DNA of 63,054 bases from Strigomonas culicis (lineage: Eukaryota; Euglenozoa; Kinetoplastea; Trypanosomatida; Trypanosomatidae): the NCBI GenBank assembly GCA_000482145.1, contig AUXH01000028.1:1-63054 (forward strand), given 5' to 3'. The translations under genes were made by a program, and so were the position numbers. The notes under the pieces were generated by a model. It was not told the DNA's origin and did not search any database. It was given only the letters and a program-made list of their open reading frames with translations. Shown here piece after piece: positions 29,301-42,700 of the stretch (positions are counted from its first letter, which is position 1; the number at the start of each line of letters is the position of its first letter).

Positions 29301-32300
29301 CCGCCGCCGTGGCGTGCGCGTCGAATGAGAGCGATGGCAACGGCGAGGACGAGTCCGTGCCCTTCGCGGTGGTGAAGTACAACCGGCACCGTGGCAGCCA
29401 GGACGACGACAGCCTCACCGCCTCCGGCGCGGCGCTCGGCGAGGGTCACTTTCACCCCCGGCTGCACAGCTCTTCCAACCTGCTCAGCTCCACGCTCCTC
29501 GAAGCCCCCGGCAGCAGCAGCGGCGGCCGGCCGCGCGGCGGGAGCACCTCCACCATGGAGCTGAAGCGGAGTCTCGCCACCGTCGAGCCGGGCCCTCCGA
29601 GCGGGACGGCACCGCCCCAGGGCGACGCGAGCGGCAGCAGCACGAGCCGCGGGCGCACCATGAGTGTGAGCGGGCTGCTCTCCGCCGTCGATCTGCAGTC
29701 CCTCAGCTCCGCCCCGACCGCCGCGTCGCATTCGCATGGCCACACCGCGTCCTTCCACTCCCTCACGGACGAGGAGGCGAGCGAGAGCGGGGCAGGCGGC
29801 CCGGTGGCGGCCGCCAGCCGCACCTCCTCCCGCCGCGACACGATCCCACCGGCCGCGGCGGAGGACGCCGACAGCGACGCGGATCTCCAGTCCTGTCTGG
29901 AGGAGAAGGAGCGGCCGGCGCCGGCGCCCGCCGCGGCGCTGCCAGCACCCGTGCGCAAGGCGTCCCCGCCCACGCACACGGGCGCCACGCGGGAGTCGTC
30001 GCAGGTGCTGGACATGCCGGTCTTCGACATCCCACGGCTGGACCTCGCCTCTGCGAGGTGGATACAGGCAGCTGACGGGCAGGCGTTGGCGCTGGCGCCG
30101 GGGGACGGCAAGCATAACAGGAGCCCCAGTCATCACACCAATAATAATAATAACAACAGCAGCAGTGTGTGCAGTAATGATCATGACCTCGACGTCTACA
30201 AGGCCTCTATTGACGTCAGCGTGCCGACGCAGATGTACGTGGTCAGCAAGCTGCCGCGGCACCGGCCCGCGGAGCAGGGCGACGGCGCCGACGCGGAGGC
30301 CGGCAGCGTCTCCAGTGCCACCGACGGCCGCGACGGACGCACGGCCAGCGACACGAGCGAAGACCTGTCCTCGTCGGTGAACATCGCGACGGCGGCGCAC
30401 TTGTTCGATACCGAGCCCGCGGAGACGCTGCGTATGGCGGAGTTAGAGTCCGGCGCCATGTCGGAGCTGGCCATCGACGTGCTGCGCGCCTCCATCGAAG
30501 GCTACGACAGCAGCGTCACGGACAGCCTGGCCTCTTCCTCGTCGTCGCTCTACTCCGCGACGGAGGACCTCCAGTCCCACCGCGTCCCCAACACACGCGC
30601 TAAGCCGGTCCGCGAGAAAAAGGAGAAGGGTCAGCGCCGAGGTGACCCTTCTCCTGTGCACCACCGCGACCGCCGCACCACAAGGCCGGCGAATCGGCTG
30701 CACCGCCGCTACCGCACCCGGAACGGCGGCGCGCCGCTCTCCTTTGACGCGTCGTCGTTTGGCAGCCTCTCGTCCGCCTTCATGGAGCAGCGCCAGAGGT
30801 GGATGCAGCGGGAGAAGCGGCGGCGGCGCAAGCTGCGTCACTTTGTGGCCCGCAACGAGCAGGTGGCGGACCTGCCCCTCTGCGTCGCGGTGCTTCTCCA
30901 TGTGCCGCTGCCGCCCGCGTGCGGCTACGACTACAGGTCCTTCTTCTGCCATCGCACGGCGGTGGCCGGCCGCGGGCCGCGCGACAGCACGGTCGCCAGT
31001 GGCAGCAGCGGCAGCCGGTGCGTCTCCCGGCGCGCGAGTGTCAGCCCGGCGTACGGGGGTCGTCGCGAGAGCGCGCCGCCCGTCGACGTGCAGCAGCTGT
31101 GCGTGACCCTCCTCTACGGTGCGACGCCGGTGACCATCGTCGACGCCTTCAAGCGCTTCCGGCGGGAGACGCAGCAGACGCAGGTGCGCCCCCACTTGCG
31201 CCCGGGGCACAGCATGAGTAGCCTCGACCTCAGCTTCAACAACACGAGCAACACGCTGCTGCTGGGCGGCAACGCGACGGTCTTCGGCCCGACCCGCTTC
31301 AACAGCGCCGTCGCCCACCCGTCCGTCGGCGCGGGCGGCTCGCCGGCGGCGGCCGCGCGCGCGCGCGCGCGGAGGACGAGTGGAGCTACCACTCCGGCCA
31401 CACCGCCACGTACCGCGCGGACAGCGCCATGGCGACGGCGACGGCGGCGCCGGCGCACAGCTGGACGCGCACGGAGTCCTACCACACGCAGGTATTCAGC
31501 GTCGGCGCGAGCGCGCCGCTGACGCCGGGCGGCGCCGCGACGACGGGCGCGGCGCGCCGGCGTGAGTCCAGCAGCTACTTCGGCCTTGCGTCGCCGCCGG
31601 CCGCCGGCGGCCCCTCCTCCCCGCGGCGCCTCACCACCCGCAGCGTGACGGGCATGTTCGTGGGCGGTGCGGGGGCAGGCGAGGCCGACCCCAGCACGGC
31701 AAGCCGCTGCCCGCATGGTGAGGGCGGCAGCCAGCCGCAGTCGCTCATCCCCGGCGGGCGGGTGCTGGAGGTCATCACAGAGGAGGAGGAGCCGAACGGC
31801 GACGAGGGCAGCGCGCTCACCCCGCGCACGTCGATGGAGGAACAGGCAGACCTGTTCGGGAAGGCGCCGGCGAGCGACGCGGCGGCGGCGGCGGCGGAGG
31901 GGGAGGTCGACCGCCACAGCAGCGCGGCGGCGCCGTCCGGCGAGGACGAGGCCGCGAGCTCCGCGGGCGACGGGAACCAGAACGAGACGGAGCGCAAGAT
32001 CGCTGCGCAGGAGAACCTGCTGCTGCCCGACATCTGCGTCTACGTGGACGACCAGGCGCCGGAGGAGGACGCGGAGGTGGCGCTGGACAGCGACAGCGAC
32101 GCGCCGGGCGGGGAGCGGCTCTGGCATCCTGCCGGCGGCGTCGCCAGCGGCGGCGATGGCGCCTCGCCCGCCGCGGCGACGGCGGCCGCAGCGCTCGATG
32201 CGAGGAGTGTCTTTCACGGAAAGCATGACGTGCTGAACGTGCTGCAGCCGCACCCCGTCCCAGCCGCCGCCGACGACGACGCGCCGGCGGAGGAGGCGGA

Positions 32301-32886
32301 GGTGGAGGGCGTGCCGGTGCCCTTGTCGCTGCTCTACGTGCGCATCGGCGACGCTCTTTTCGTGCTGACGGAGGTGGTGGATAAGACCTTCGTGCAGTAC
32401 CGCGAGGAGCGGCTCGCCAAGTCCTGCCCCGGCGGCAAGGGCGACACCGCGGCAGACGAGGAGATGGAGGAGGGAGACCACGACAGCAGCGACGGAGAGG
32501 AGGGGGCGCAGGAGCTGCCCACCTCCTTCTCGCGCAAGAAAACCAACAAGACGCTCTTCGAGCTGCTGGAGAAGTCCCTGCAGCGCGAGGTGAGCCGCGA
32601 GCGGCGCGGGCTCGAGCGGCGGCAGGAGCTGGTGCGCCGGCGCCGCAACCGCCACGCGGCGGTGTCCACGCTGAACTTCCGAGAGCAGCTGTACTCCCTC
32701 TCCGCCACGCCCGGCACGCGACGGCAGCGGGTCCACATGTGTTGGAGCTGCCTCAGCGCGGAGGCGACGACCGTGTTCCTGCCCTGCGGGCACTTCGCGG
32801 TGTGTACGAACTGCGCCAAGGCCTGCCTGACATGCTGTGTCTGCAAGGCGGACATTCTCTCCTCGGTGAATCTTCGCTTGCGATAA
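26342..32886 (+). CDS. Giant RING-finger protein with N-terminal membrane anchor, frameshifted at a CG repeat
   Basis: One gene of about 2180 residues split over two frames. The first frame opens at the ATG at 26342 with a hydrophobic helix (residues 5-33), then a charged Arg/Lys/Glu stretch (70-125) and long disordered Ser/Ala/Asp-rich sequence with shorter conserved-looking blocks. At a (CG)9 run (31354-31371) the frame turns into Arg/Thr/Ala-rich nonsense and stops at 31522. The next frame, entered at the same run, continues sensibly (E-D-E-W-S-Y-H-S-G-H) to the TAA ending at 32886. Its end carries a C3HC4 RING (32740-32844: C-x2-C, C-G-H, C-x2-C, C-x2-C), typical of E3 ubiquitin ligases. 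Removing one CG unit would rejoin the frames, so an assembly/sequencing slip or a recent mutation is likely. Probably a membrane-bound E3 ligase; substrate unknown. Confidence 0.82.
31354..31371 (+). repeat. (CG)9 run at the frameshift
   Basis: Nine CG dinucleotides in a row inside the RING-protein gene. Upstream the coding frame has codons starting at positions 2 mod 3; downstream it is 1 mod 3. Loss of one two-base unit, or gain of two units, in this run would restore one frame. Confidence 0.9.
32740..32844 (+). other. C3HC4 RING finger domain
   Basis: Cys pair C-W-S-C, then C-G-H, C-T-N-C and C-C-V-C in the last 50 residues of the frameshifted gene. The spacing is that of C-terminal RINGs in IAP/MUL1-like E3 ligases. 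Confidence 0.8.
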
Positions 32887-33333
32887 GTTTACAAGTGAAG
32901 AAAAAACGAATCAGGAGCGTGTGTGCCTGTATCTCAGTATGGTTCCACTGTTGGTGTAACTATTCCTTACGCATTGATTTTTGTTATACATTTTTTTTTT
33001 ACATTATTTTTTTGGATATTCTCTGTTTGATTGTTTTTCTTCTTGTTGTTGTTTGCAGGACTGGTGGTATTCTTTTGCTCTTTCATGCGTCTGGTATTAT
33101 TATTATTTTCTTGCATTCTTGCCTTTGCTACTCTGTATTATTATGATTGCTATTATTATGTCCTGTTTGAACACTTGCATTCTCTTCACTTATTTAAAGG
33201 GGGAAAAAAAGGTTTGTTCTTTACTTTTTGTTTTTTCTTTCTTTGGAATCCCATCATCAAGGTATTTATGAGATATTTGAGTATTATTATTATTATTATT
33301 GCCACTGTTTCTGTTGTGGACCAAAAAAAAATG

Positions 33334-33372
<39 letters not shown>

Positions 33373-33793
33373 TCATTTACCTTCACGTGACACGGAAGTG
33401 AACTACAAAAAAGAAAAGGTTTTAGGGTAAACAGTGTTGTGATTGGCGTTTGTTGTTTGTTTGTTTGTTTGTTTTTTCTTAGTTAGTGTTTCCTTCTTCC
33501 TTTTTTTTTTCCTCGTTTCCGTTTCCCATAAACACTATATATTGTTATTTTTGGTGTCCTTTGGATTCTTTTTTGTTTTAACGCCCGTGTGCGCGTGTAC
33601 ATACATAGTATCTCATACAACTTGTCTCCTTCTAATTCATATATATTTATCGCTATACTGGTATTATTGTTATTATTCTCTTTTTCGCTAACAACAACGG
33701 AAACAGAAAGAAGAAGAAAAGAAATAACATAATAATAACAAATAACCGAAAGTCGGAATAATAAATAAGAAAAAACAAAACGTGGGACGTAAG
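32887..33793 (+). promoter_or_regulatory. Spacer (0.9 kb) upstream of dynein, rich in microsatellites
   Basis: A/T-rich with (ATT)n near 33282-33300, a (CT)n array, (TTTG)n near 33453-33472 and long T-runs. A pyrimidine tract at about 33476-33530 and a shorter one at 33677-33687 are followed by AG at 33705-33706, some 90 bases before the ATG at 33794. The open frames here are Phe/Leu/Ile/Ser strings and I call no gene. Confidence 0.45.
33339..33372 (+). repeat. (CT)n microsatellite
   Basis: About sixteen TC units directly after a short A-run, in the spacer between the RING gene and dynein. Confidence 0.9.
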
Positions 33794-36700
33794 ATGTCTT
33801 TTCCATTTTCCGATGATGTTATCAAGTGCGTCGCGGCACTTTCGCAGTTTAGCACGGAGAAGTCGATCAAAGACGCGATTGAAGCGAACCCGGAGGTGAT
33901 GCGCTTCATGCTGCCGCCGCGCCGCGTGTCTGTCATCACCGCCGCCCCCGCGGACGAGGCTGTCACGTCCCCCGCGCAGCTCTCCACGCTGTCGGATGCG
34001 GCCTTAGCCACGCACCTCTCCTCCACCGGGCTCGTCACGTTGCCGGACTACGCGAAGGAGGTGGCGGTGCTGGAGGTCGTGCCCGGGGACGGCAAGCAGC
34101 GCGCCGACGGGCGACCCGGGGTGGTCATCGTCACGACGGACGCGGCCATGACGTTTCAAAACTTAGATGCCATCTACGCCGGCCACGCGCCGGGCACGCC
34201 CGGCCGCGGTGCCAGCGGCGCGGGGGCCAAGCCCGTCGTCGTGAGCTGCGTGCTCATCACGAAGAAGGGCAAGCGGCCGCCAGCCGGGCAGCCACTGCGG
34301 CTGCACGACCTCCAACTTCAGTCGCTCGATCTCACGCGGCCGCTGGACACGCTGCAGGCGCTGCTGAAGAGCGTCTACGACCCGATGATGCGGACGCGCC
34401 GGGACCAATTCCTGCTGCGCGCGCAGGTGCAGGACCTCGTGAGCAGCATCCAGTCCATGAGCAGCGTGCTGCCGGAGGTGTGCATCCGCCGCTACGTGCT
34501 GCAGGAGCTGCTCGACCTCTGCGACGAGAACCCGACCACCGACGTCGTGCAGCTCGTCGACCACCTCGGCGAGCGCGCGAAGGACCCGACCTTCCTGCGC
34601 AAGGTGCTGCAGGTCCGCAACCGATGCACCGCGGTGCTGCCGATGGAGGCGCTCCTCGACGGCAAGATAAACGAGGAGGAGGCCGCGCACGCGGCGGAGG
34701 CGGAGAGCCACGTCGGCAGGAGCGACCTCAGTCGGTCCGGCTCTGCGGAGGACTCCGCGGCCGGGCCCCAGCCCGCGGCGGCGGACCCACTCGGTGGGGA
34801 GATCGAGTCGGACGGGAGCGAGCCATCGACGTGGTTTGTGCAGCGCAAGCTGACCTACTGGCAGCGCGTGCACGTGTGGGCGGAGGAGGTGCTGGAGCAG
34901 CTGCAGAGCCGCGAGTGGCGGCTGGTGCATCGGCTCCTTGGCCATCGCGTCGACACGACGTACGCGCCGGAGTACGTCCGCTACGGCACGACGATCCGCG
35001 GCTACATTCAGTTTCTGCAGAGCATCCCGGAGAAGCAGATCGCGGCCATCACCTTTGCGAATTTCAAGCTGGTCGTGGACGAGGTGCTCAACAGCGTCTG
35101 CCGCCCCTCCAAGTACCCGCCGCGGCTCGTCGCCCGGCTGCTCTACGGCATCCTCGCGGAGTTCTCCTGGGCGTGGGTGGGGCTGAACGAAGAGCAGCAC
35201 ACGATCGGCGACGAGCTCTTCCTGGACGCGCCGCCGGGGGAGGAGCCGGCGGCAGCGGAGGGCACCAACGCGGCCGCGTTGGGGTACGGCGTGCGGACGC
35301 TACGCGCGCTCCGCCGCTCGAAGGACGCGCTCGACTATCTGCAAGACTGCTACGGCGAGCGGCTGCGGGCGCTGTCGGAGCAGCTGAGTCTGAGCGCTCT
35401 GCGCGTGCCGGGGGAGCATGGCCGCGTCGCCGCACTGCAGGCCCGGTGCATCCAGCTCCGCGACGTGCTGGAGGGGCACTTCCAGCTGATCCGACAGCTG
35501 CAGGTGGTGTTCCCACAGCAGCTGCAGCGCGCGAACAGCGCCCGCAACAGCCTCGACGCAGGCAAGGATATGGAGGGTCTGAAGAACTTCAACCTGCCGT
35601 CGACCATCAACGTCACCAACCTCTCTTCACAGAGCAACCAGTTCCTGAAGGACATTGAGTGGGCGTACCAGCGGCTGCTTGCCTCCATCGGCGCCGTCTC
35701 ACCGCTGTCCGCGTCGATCGTGCACCTCGCGGAGGCCGCGCGCGCCGCGACGTCCAGCCACGCAACGGCGTGCATCTGGCGCATCGACAGCGCCTCCGAG
35801 GCCCGCTTCCTCGCGGCGCTACAGCAGTATCGCGAGCAGCGCGACGTCTGCGACGAGCAGATCGCCCTCATCGTCGGCCACCTGCTGTCCCAGGAGCTGG
35901 AGCTGCACGGTGGCAGCGAGCCGTCTCCCGTCGCGCCGGAGATGGTCAGCGTCCACTCCCGTAAAGGCTGCATCGCCTACGCGGACCTCGACACGCGCAT
36001 GTACCGCATCTTTGCGAACTTCCGCTTTCTGCGGCTGGAGAAGACGCGCCGGGTTGTGCAGAGCTACCAGCGGCCGGTGTCCAGCAAGATCAACCACTAC
36101 ATCAAGGCGATCCAGGAAAACTACTTCAGCGTCGCCATCGCGAAGCGCGAGGCGACGATCAACGCCTCGCTGCTGCGCTGCTCGCCGACCGTCGCCCACC
36201 TCCTGTGGGAGATCCACCTCGACGAGTGCCTGCGGGAGTGCGTGGTGCGCCGCGACTACGTGTCAGAGCAGGGGTGGCACCAGCTGCTGTCGCTCCGCAA
36301 CGTGGAGCACGAGTGGCGCCTCGACGCCGCGCTGGCGGCGTTCATGGGCTACCCCCTGTCGGACCTCGTCACGCGCGAGCTGCGGCTCGGCTCGGAGGTG
36401 CACGGCTGCGCCTACGCGCTCGCCTACCTGCTGCTGCTCTACCCGGAGGAGGAGATGGAGTGGTCGGCGGACCCTCACCTCGCCGTCGCGCGCGAGCTGG
36501 TCGACACGCGGGACCCCGGCGCGACGCTCGCCGCGAAGGACCGTCTGCTGCTGCTCGGCGTCGTGCAGGCCGCGAAGCGGGTGCGCGCGGAGATCCGCAA
36601 CATCCGCGGCACGCAGAACACGATCCGGGAGCGGGTGGAGGCCTCCGTGAAGGCGTGGTGCGAGGCGCACCGCGCCTTCGTCGCCAGCTGCGAGACGGAC

Positions 36701-39700
36701 GCGACCGGCGCGGCGCTCTGCGGTCCCGTCCTCCGTGTCGTCGAGGCGACGCCGCCGCCGCCGGACGCGGCGGTGGCGAAGGCACCCGTGGTGCACGCTG
36801 GGGTGCCCGCGACCGTGCTGACGCCGTCGCTGCGGCACAGCTTCACCACGTCCGCGGGCCGCCCGCCGCTGGCGTCGCCGACGCCGCTGATCGCGGACTC
36901 CTTCAACTGCGTGCCGTCCGCCGCGGCGATGGGCGGGCGGCACGCCTATGTGGTCGACGTCAACTTCCCGTGGGAGATCGCCGTCCTGGAGCAGGACGTG
37001 CGCTGCCTCGAGAAGTTCGGGCTGCTCGCGGGGTCCATGGCGGGGCCGGCGCAGGCGGTGCGCGACTTTGTGCACCTCAACGAGCACCGCCATCGGCTCG
37101 CCACGTGCCTCGTGGAGCTGCTCAAGATCTACTACGCGACGGTCGACCGCGAGGACGAGATGGTGGCGCTCCTCGCCACGGAGGAGTACCAGATGATACA
37201 GGAGGCGCTCTTCACGGAGGGCTTCGCGCTACGCTGGAGCGACGACGGCCAGGTGGCGCAGTACACGCAGGCGCTGAGCGAAAAGGTGCAGCACTTCGTG
37301 CTGACAATGCAAGAAGTGCGCGACAAGACGGAGGCCGTCGCCAGCAAGATCCGCAGCTTCCACCTCCGGCCCTTCCACCCGGAGGGCATCCTGCAGCGCA
37401 CAACAGAGATAGCGCGCATCGCGGCCGCGCTCGGGCTGCGCTGCGTGAACGCGCACTACTGGGCGCGCACCATGCAGCCACTGTTGGACGCGGCGCTGGT
37501 GCAGCAGATCAAGTACCTGCTGCAGGGCTGGACGCTCGACTTCACGTCGATGCGCGACGACAGCCGCTACCTGGACACGCGGGCGCAGACCGAAGTGTAC
37601 CACCTCCGGCCACTGCGCGTGCGCATGCGGGTCGTGTACAAGGAAGTGAAGCTGGAGAGCCAGGCGGCGACCTGGCGCAGCTACTGGATGGGCGAGCTCG
37701 CGCGCTACTTCCAGTGGATCGACGTCGTGCCCCGCCTGTACAACGAGGATGATGTGCAGAAGCAGGACGTGGAGGCCGCGCAGACACAGGTGCGGCAGCT
37801 GCAGCAGATCATGCGTTCTGGGTGCCCGCCGGAGGAGACGCAGCGCGGCTGTGTCCGCCTCCTCGCGCAGCTCCCCTCCTACGCGCTCACCGAGCCGCTG
37901 CATGCGATCGAGCAGTGCATCAGCGACGCGGTCGGTGTGGAGGAGGAGTGGCGGCAGAGCCAGCAGTTCCTCAACCTGGACGTGGGGCTGCTCCAGCAGC
38001 GGCTCGGCAGCGACCTACGCAAGTGGCGCAGCACGCTGCAGCTCATGCGCAAGGTCACGTCGCGGCTGATGGACTACACGCAGCCGAACCGCCTGCTCGG
38101 CGGCATCCTCATCGTCGCCGAGGACGCGCAGATGGAGCTGGGCCGCAAGCTGGACCAGGTGACGGAGTTCACGCACAACAAGTTCAAGGACGTCCTCGAG
38201 CGCGAGATCGAGGTCATGTACGAGAAGGTGAAGACCGAGCGCACAAAGTTGGACGCCCTCGATGTCATCAGCACGATGAGCGACGCCGCGGCCTTCTTGT
38301 CGGAGGTGCCGCGCCTCAAGGCGGAGATGGAGAGCAACGAGGCCTACGTGGACCTGATGGTGGAGCTGGAGGCCTCGCTGGTCAAGATCGGCCACGTCTT
38401 CCCCGACGCGTGGCTGCACGCGACGCGCGTGCGCGACGACTACCGCTCGCTGAAGGAGCTCATCGACCGCAAGATGAAGGCGCTGACGGCGCGGCGGCCC
38501 TTCCTGGAGCAGTCCGCGCTGGACACCGCCGCGACGCTCGAGGCGAAGATCCGGAAGCTCGACGAGGACGTGCAGGCGATCGACGACGGCCGGGCGCAGC
38601 GGGCGCCGACGGCGACGCAGCGCATCATCGTCCGCCTCCACGAGGAGGCGAAGACGCTCTGCGACGAGGCGAAGCGCGTCGCGGCCATCCAGCAGTCGCT
38701 CGGCCTCGCGCCCTACGACACGGCGCTCATCGAGCGCGTGCTGGATGACACGGAGAAGATGCGGGAGGTGTGGGACCACGTCTCGCGCGCCCTCACCGTC
38801 ATCGAGGAGCTCGGCGCGACGCCCTTCTTCGAGGTGGTGCCACGGCGGCTGCACGAGGACCTGCAGCGGCTGGGGCACGACGTGGACAACTTCCCACCCG
38901 CGATCCGCGGCTACCGTGTGTGTGGCGAGCTGCTGGAGACGATCGAGCACGTCCTCGCGTGCCGCCGCTTCATCCAGGACCTCCGCAGCGACGCCATGTC
39001 GCCGCTGGAGCGCGCGCAGCGCCACTGGCTGCTCCTGCGGCAGCAGCTAGGCGCCAACTGGGTGCTGGAGAGCCTGCGGGTGCAGGACATCTGGGACAGC
39101 GACCCCAACGCGAATGCCGTCATCTACAACGACGTCCTGGAGCTGGCGCAGGGCGAGCGCCGCATTGAGGTGCAGCTGCAGCAGATCAACGCCTTCTGGG
39201 AGTCCTTCCAGTTCCAGCTCACCGTGTACAAGAAGCACGTTGCCCTCGTGCGCGGGTGGGACCAGGTCTTCGAGCGTCTCAACGACGACCTCGCCACGTT
39301 CAGCGGCATGCGCGCGAGTCCCTTCTTCACGGCGCAGCAGGTGATCGCGCTCACGAACGAGTCGGAGAACCGTCTGAACCAGCTGCGGCAGATCCTCGAG
39401 ACGCTCCTCGACATTCAGAAGCGGTGGGTCTACCTCGACGGCATCTTCTCCGGCAACCTGGAGATCCGCGCGCAGCTGCCGCACGACACGGTGCAGTTCG
39501 ACCGGGCGAGCAAGGAGCTGCTACACGTGATGCCGCGCCCGCGCGCGAACGGCGCGCTGCCCGAGGTGCGCGCGCAGTTCTTTTTGGAGGATGAAAAGCT
39601 GCTCCTGACGCTCGAGCGCATCTCCACGCAGCTCGCAGCGGTGCAGCGCGCGCTGACGGTGTATCTGGACACGCAGCGCCGCCGCTTCCCGCGCTTCTTC

Positions 39701-42700
39701 TTCGTCGGCGACGACGATTTGCTCGAGATACTGGGCAACAGCCGGGACCCCCACTTCCTCAGCAAGCACCTGCGCAAGATGTTCACGGCGCTCGCGTCCT
39801 TCACGGTGGAGGGCACGCACCTCGTCGGCTTCAGCAGCGCGGAGGGCGAAGACATCCGCTACGTCGGCAGCGGACCCGTCTTCAAGGACCGGCCGCTGTA
39901 CGACTGGCTCCAGGATGCGGAGCAGGGCATGGTCGCGACCCTCCGCAGCCGCACCCTCGCGGCCGCGGCGGAGCTGACGCGCGCCGGCAGCGTCTCGACC
40001 GCGTGGATGAACAGCTACCCCCTGCAGGTGATGGGCCTCGCGCTGCAGCTGTGGTGGACCCAGCTGCAGGAGCGCCTCTTCGCGAGCGACGCGGTCGTCA
40101 CGACGCGCGCGGCGCCGCGGCCCGCGGACAAGGCACCACTTGACTCGCCGGCCGTGGCCGCGATGGAAGATCTGTTGCAGCACCTGGCGTCGGCCGTGCT
40201 GGGCGCGAACCTCTCCGTGGCCGCGCGCCACCGCTGCGAGCAGGCCATCACGATCGCCGTGTATCAGCGCGACACCTCGCGCGCGCTGGTCGCGCACCAG
40301 GTGCGCTCGCGGAAGGACTTCGAGTGGCTGCGCGTCCTGCGGCTCTACGCGAACAGCAAGCAGGAGGTGGAGTGCCACATGGCCGACGCGATGCTCGTGC
40401 ACGGCTTCGAGTACGGCGGCGCCTACGACCGGCTCGTGCAGACGCCTCTGACGGACAAGTGCTACCTGACACTCATGCAGGCCATCCACACGCGGCTCGG
40501 CGGCTCCCCCGTCGGGCCGGCCGGCACCGGCAAGACGGAGACGGTGAAGGCGCTGGGGGTGCAGACCGGCCGACACGTGCTCGTCTTCAACTGCGACGAC
40601 ACGTTCGACTACCAGGCGGTCAGCCGCATCTTCCTCGGGCTTTGCCAGGTCGGCGCGTGGGGCTGCTTCGACGAGTTCAACCGCCTCGAGGAGCGCATCA
40701 TCTCGGCGCTGTCGCAGCAGATTCTGGTCATCCAGGAGTCGCTCCGCGGCCGCAGCCCGGAGGTGGAGCTGAGCGAGCACCGCGTGCCGCTGAACGCCAA
40801 CGTGGCCATCTTCATCACGATGAACCCCGGCTACGCGGGCCGCTCCAAGCTGCCCGGCAACCTGAAGCAGCTCTTTCGCACGGTGACCATGACGGTGCCG
40901 GACCGCGAAACGATTGCGGAGGTGATGCTGTTCGCGCAAGGGTACCAGACCGCGGAGCTGCTCTCGCGCAAGGTGGTCCCGCTCTTCCGCCTCTGCGAGG
41001 ACCAGTTCTCGCGCCAGGCGCACTACGACTTTGGGCTGCGCGCGCTGAAGTCGGTGCTGGTCGCGGCCGGCACGCGCAAGCGCGGGGCAGCCAGCGCCGT
41101 GCGGCGCGGCCGCGCCGCGGACGCGGAGTGCGCGCTGCTGCTCGAGAGCATCGTGGCGACCATCAGCCCCAAGCTGGTCACGCAGGACGCGTCGCTCTTC
41201 TACCCGCTGCTGCGCGACTTCTTCCCCGACCAGCCGCTGCCGGAGCTGCTCGAGCAGCGCATCCACGACGCGGTGATCGCCATCTGCAACGAGAGCGGGA
41301 TGTCGGCGCACCCCGCGTGGGTGGAGAAGATCTGCCAGCTGCACCACACAAAGGAGACGCGGCACGGCACGATGATCGTGGGACCCAGCGGGACTGGCAA
41401 GACCGCCGCGTGGAAGACGCTTGCGTCGGCCATGGTGCACGTCGACCAACAGCTGAGCGTGCAGGCCTACGTGCTGTCGCCCAAGGTGCTGAACAAGAAC
41501 GATCTCTTCGGCACCCTCGACGTCACGACGCGGGAGTGGAAGGACGGCGTGCTCACGTGCATCCTGCGCCGCATCCTCGACGCGGAGCAGAGGGTGCGCG
41601 ACCGCGGCGTGGAGGGCGACCTGGAGAACGAGGACACCGACCTCAGCGAGACGGAGACGTCGCCGTCGCCGATCGGAAGCCCACTGCGCGAGGCGGACGC
41701 CGCCGCCGAGCGCGGCCACAGCCCCGTGCCGCGCGTCCCGCCCATCCGCATCAGCCTCGTGCGGCAGCAGTACCAACAGAAGCAGAAGCAGCAGCTAAAG
41801 CAGCAGCAGGCCTACACAAAGCAGCACTGGATCGTCTTCGACGGCGACGTGGATCCGGAGTGGGTGGAGAACATGAACTCCGTGCTGGATGACAACAAGG
41901 TGCTGACGCTGCCCAACGGCGAGCGGCTGGCGCTGCCGAGCTCCGTGCGCATCTTCTTCGAGGTGCAGGACCTCTGCTACGCGACGCCGGCGACCGTGTC
42001 GCGCTGCGGCATGGTGTGGTTCAGCGCGGGCACCGTCCCGCTCTCGAGCCTGCTCTCCTACGCGCACTACCAGCTGTCGTGCAAGCGCGTCGCGGACTTC
42101 CGCGGGCGCCGCATGCGGTGGACCTTCGAGGAGGACATGGTGGGCACCACCAACACGGACGACGCGGGGCGGCTCGCCTTCACCGAGTGCGTCATCTCCG
42201 GCATGCGTGGGAAGGTGTACGGCGAGTACGTCTACACGAACGCGTCGCCGAGCATCGAGATGGTGCTCGGCAGCAGCCGGCACCGCAGCAGCGTCATGAT
42301 CGACACGAGCATGGACGACGGGCCGCCGCTCGAGGCGAGCCTTCACGAGCGGTCGCTGTTCGGCGAGAGCGCCGCCGCCGGCGGCGGCGGCGGCGGCGAC
42401 CCGAACGCGAGCGTGCGGCCGCTGAACATGACCGTGACGGGCCGGCGCGAGCACCCCGGCGCGAAGCGCGTACAGGAGACCCTTACGGCCGCCTGGGCGC
42501 CCGCCTTTCAGAAGGGGGAGCTGCTTGCGCGCGGCGTGGCGCTGGTTAACTCGGCCGCCTACCGCGACAAGTGCATCATGGCGTTCAGCTGCCTGCAGGT
42601 GCTGCAGAGCGTCTTTGCGCTGCTGTGGGCCGCCCTGTGGCGCACCTTCAGCAGCGAGCAGGAGAGCGGGGAGGTGCTGTCCGGCGAGGTGCTGCTGCGC

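Noticed and set aside
31522..32886. A separate gene starting at the ATG at 31429
   Set aside because: The frame is sensible upstream of that ATG, up to the CG run, and the preceding frame becomes nonsense at the same place. There is no spacer, pyrimidine tract or acceptor between them, so one frameshifted gene is a better explanation.
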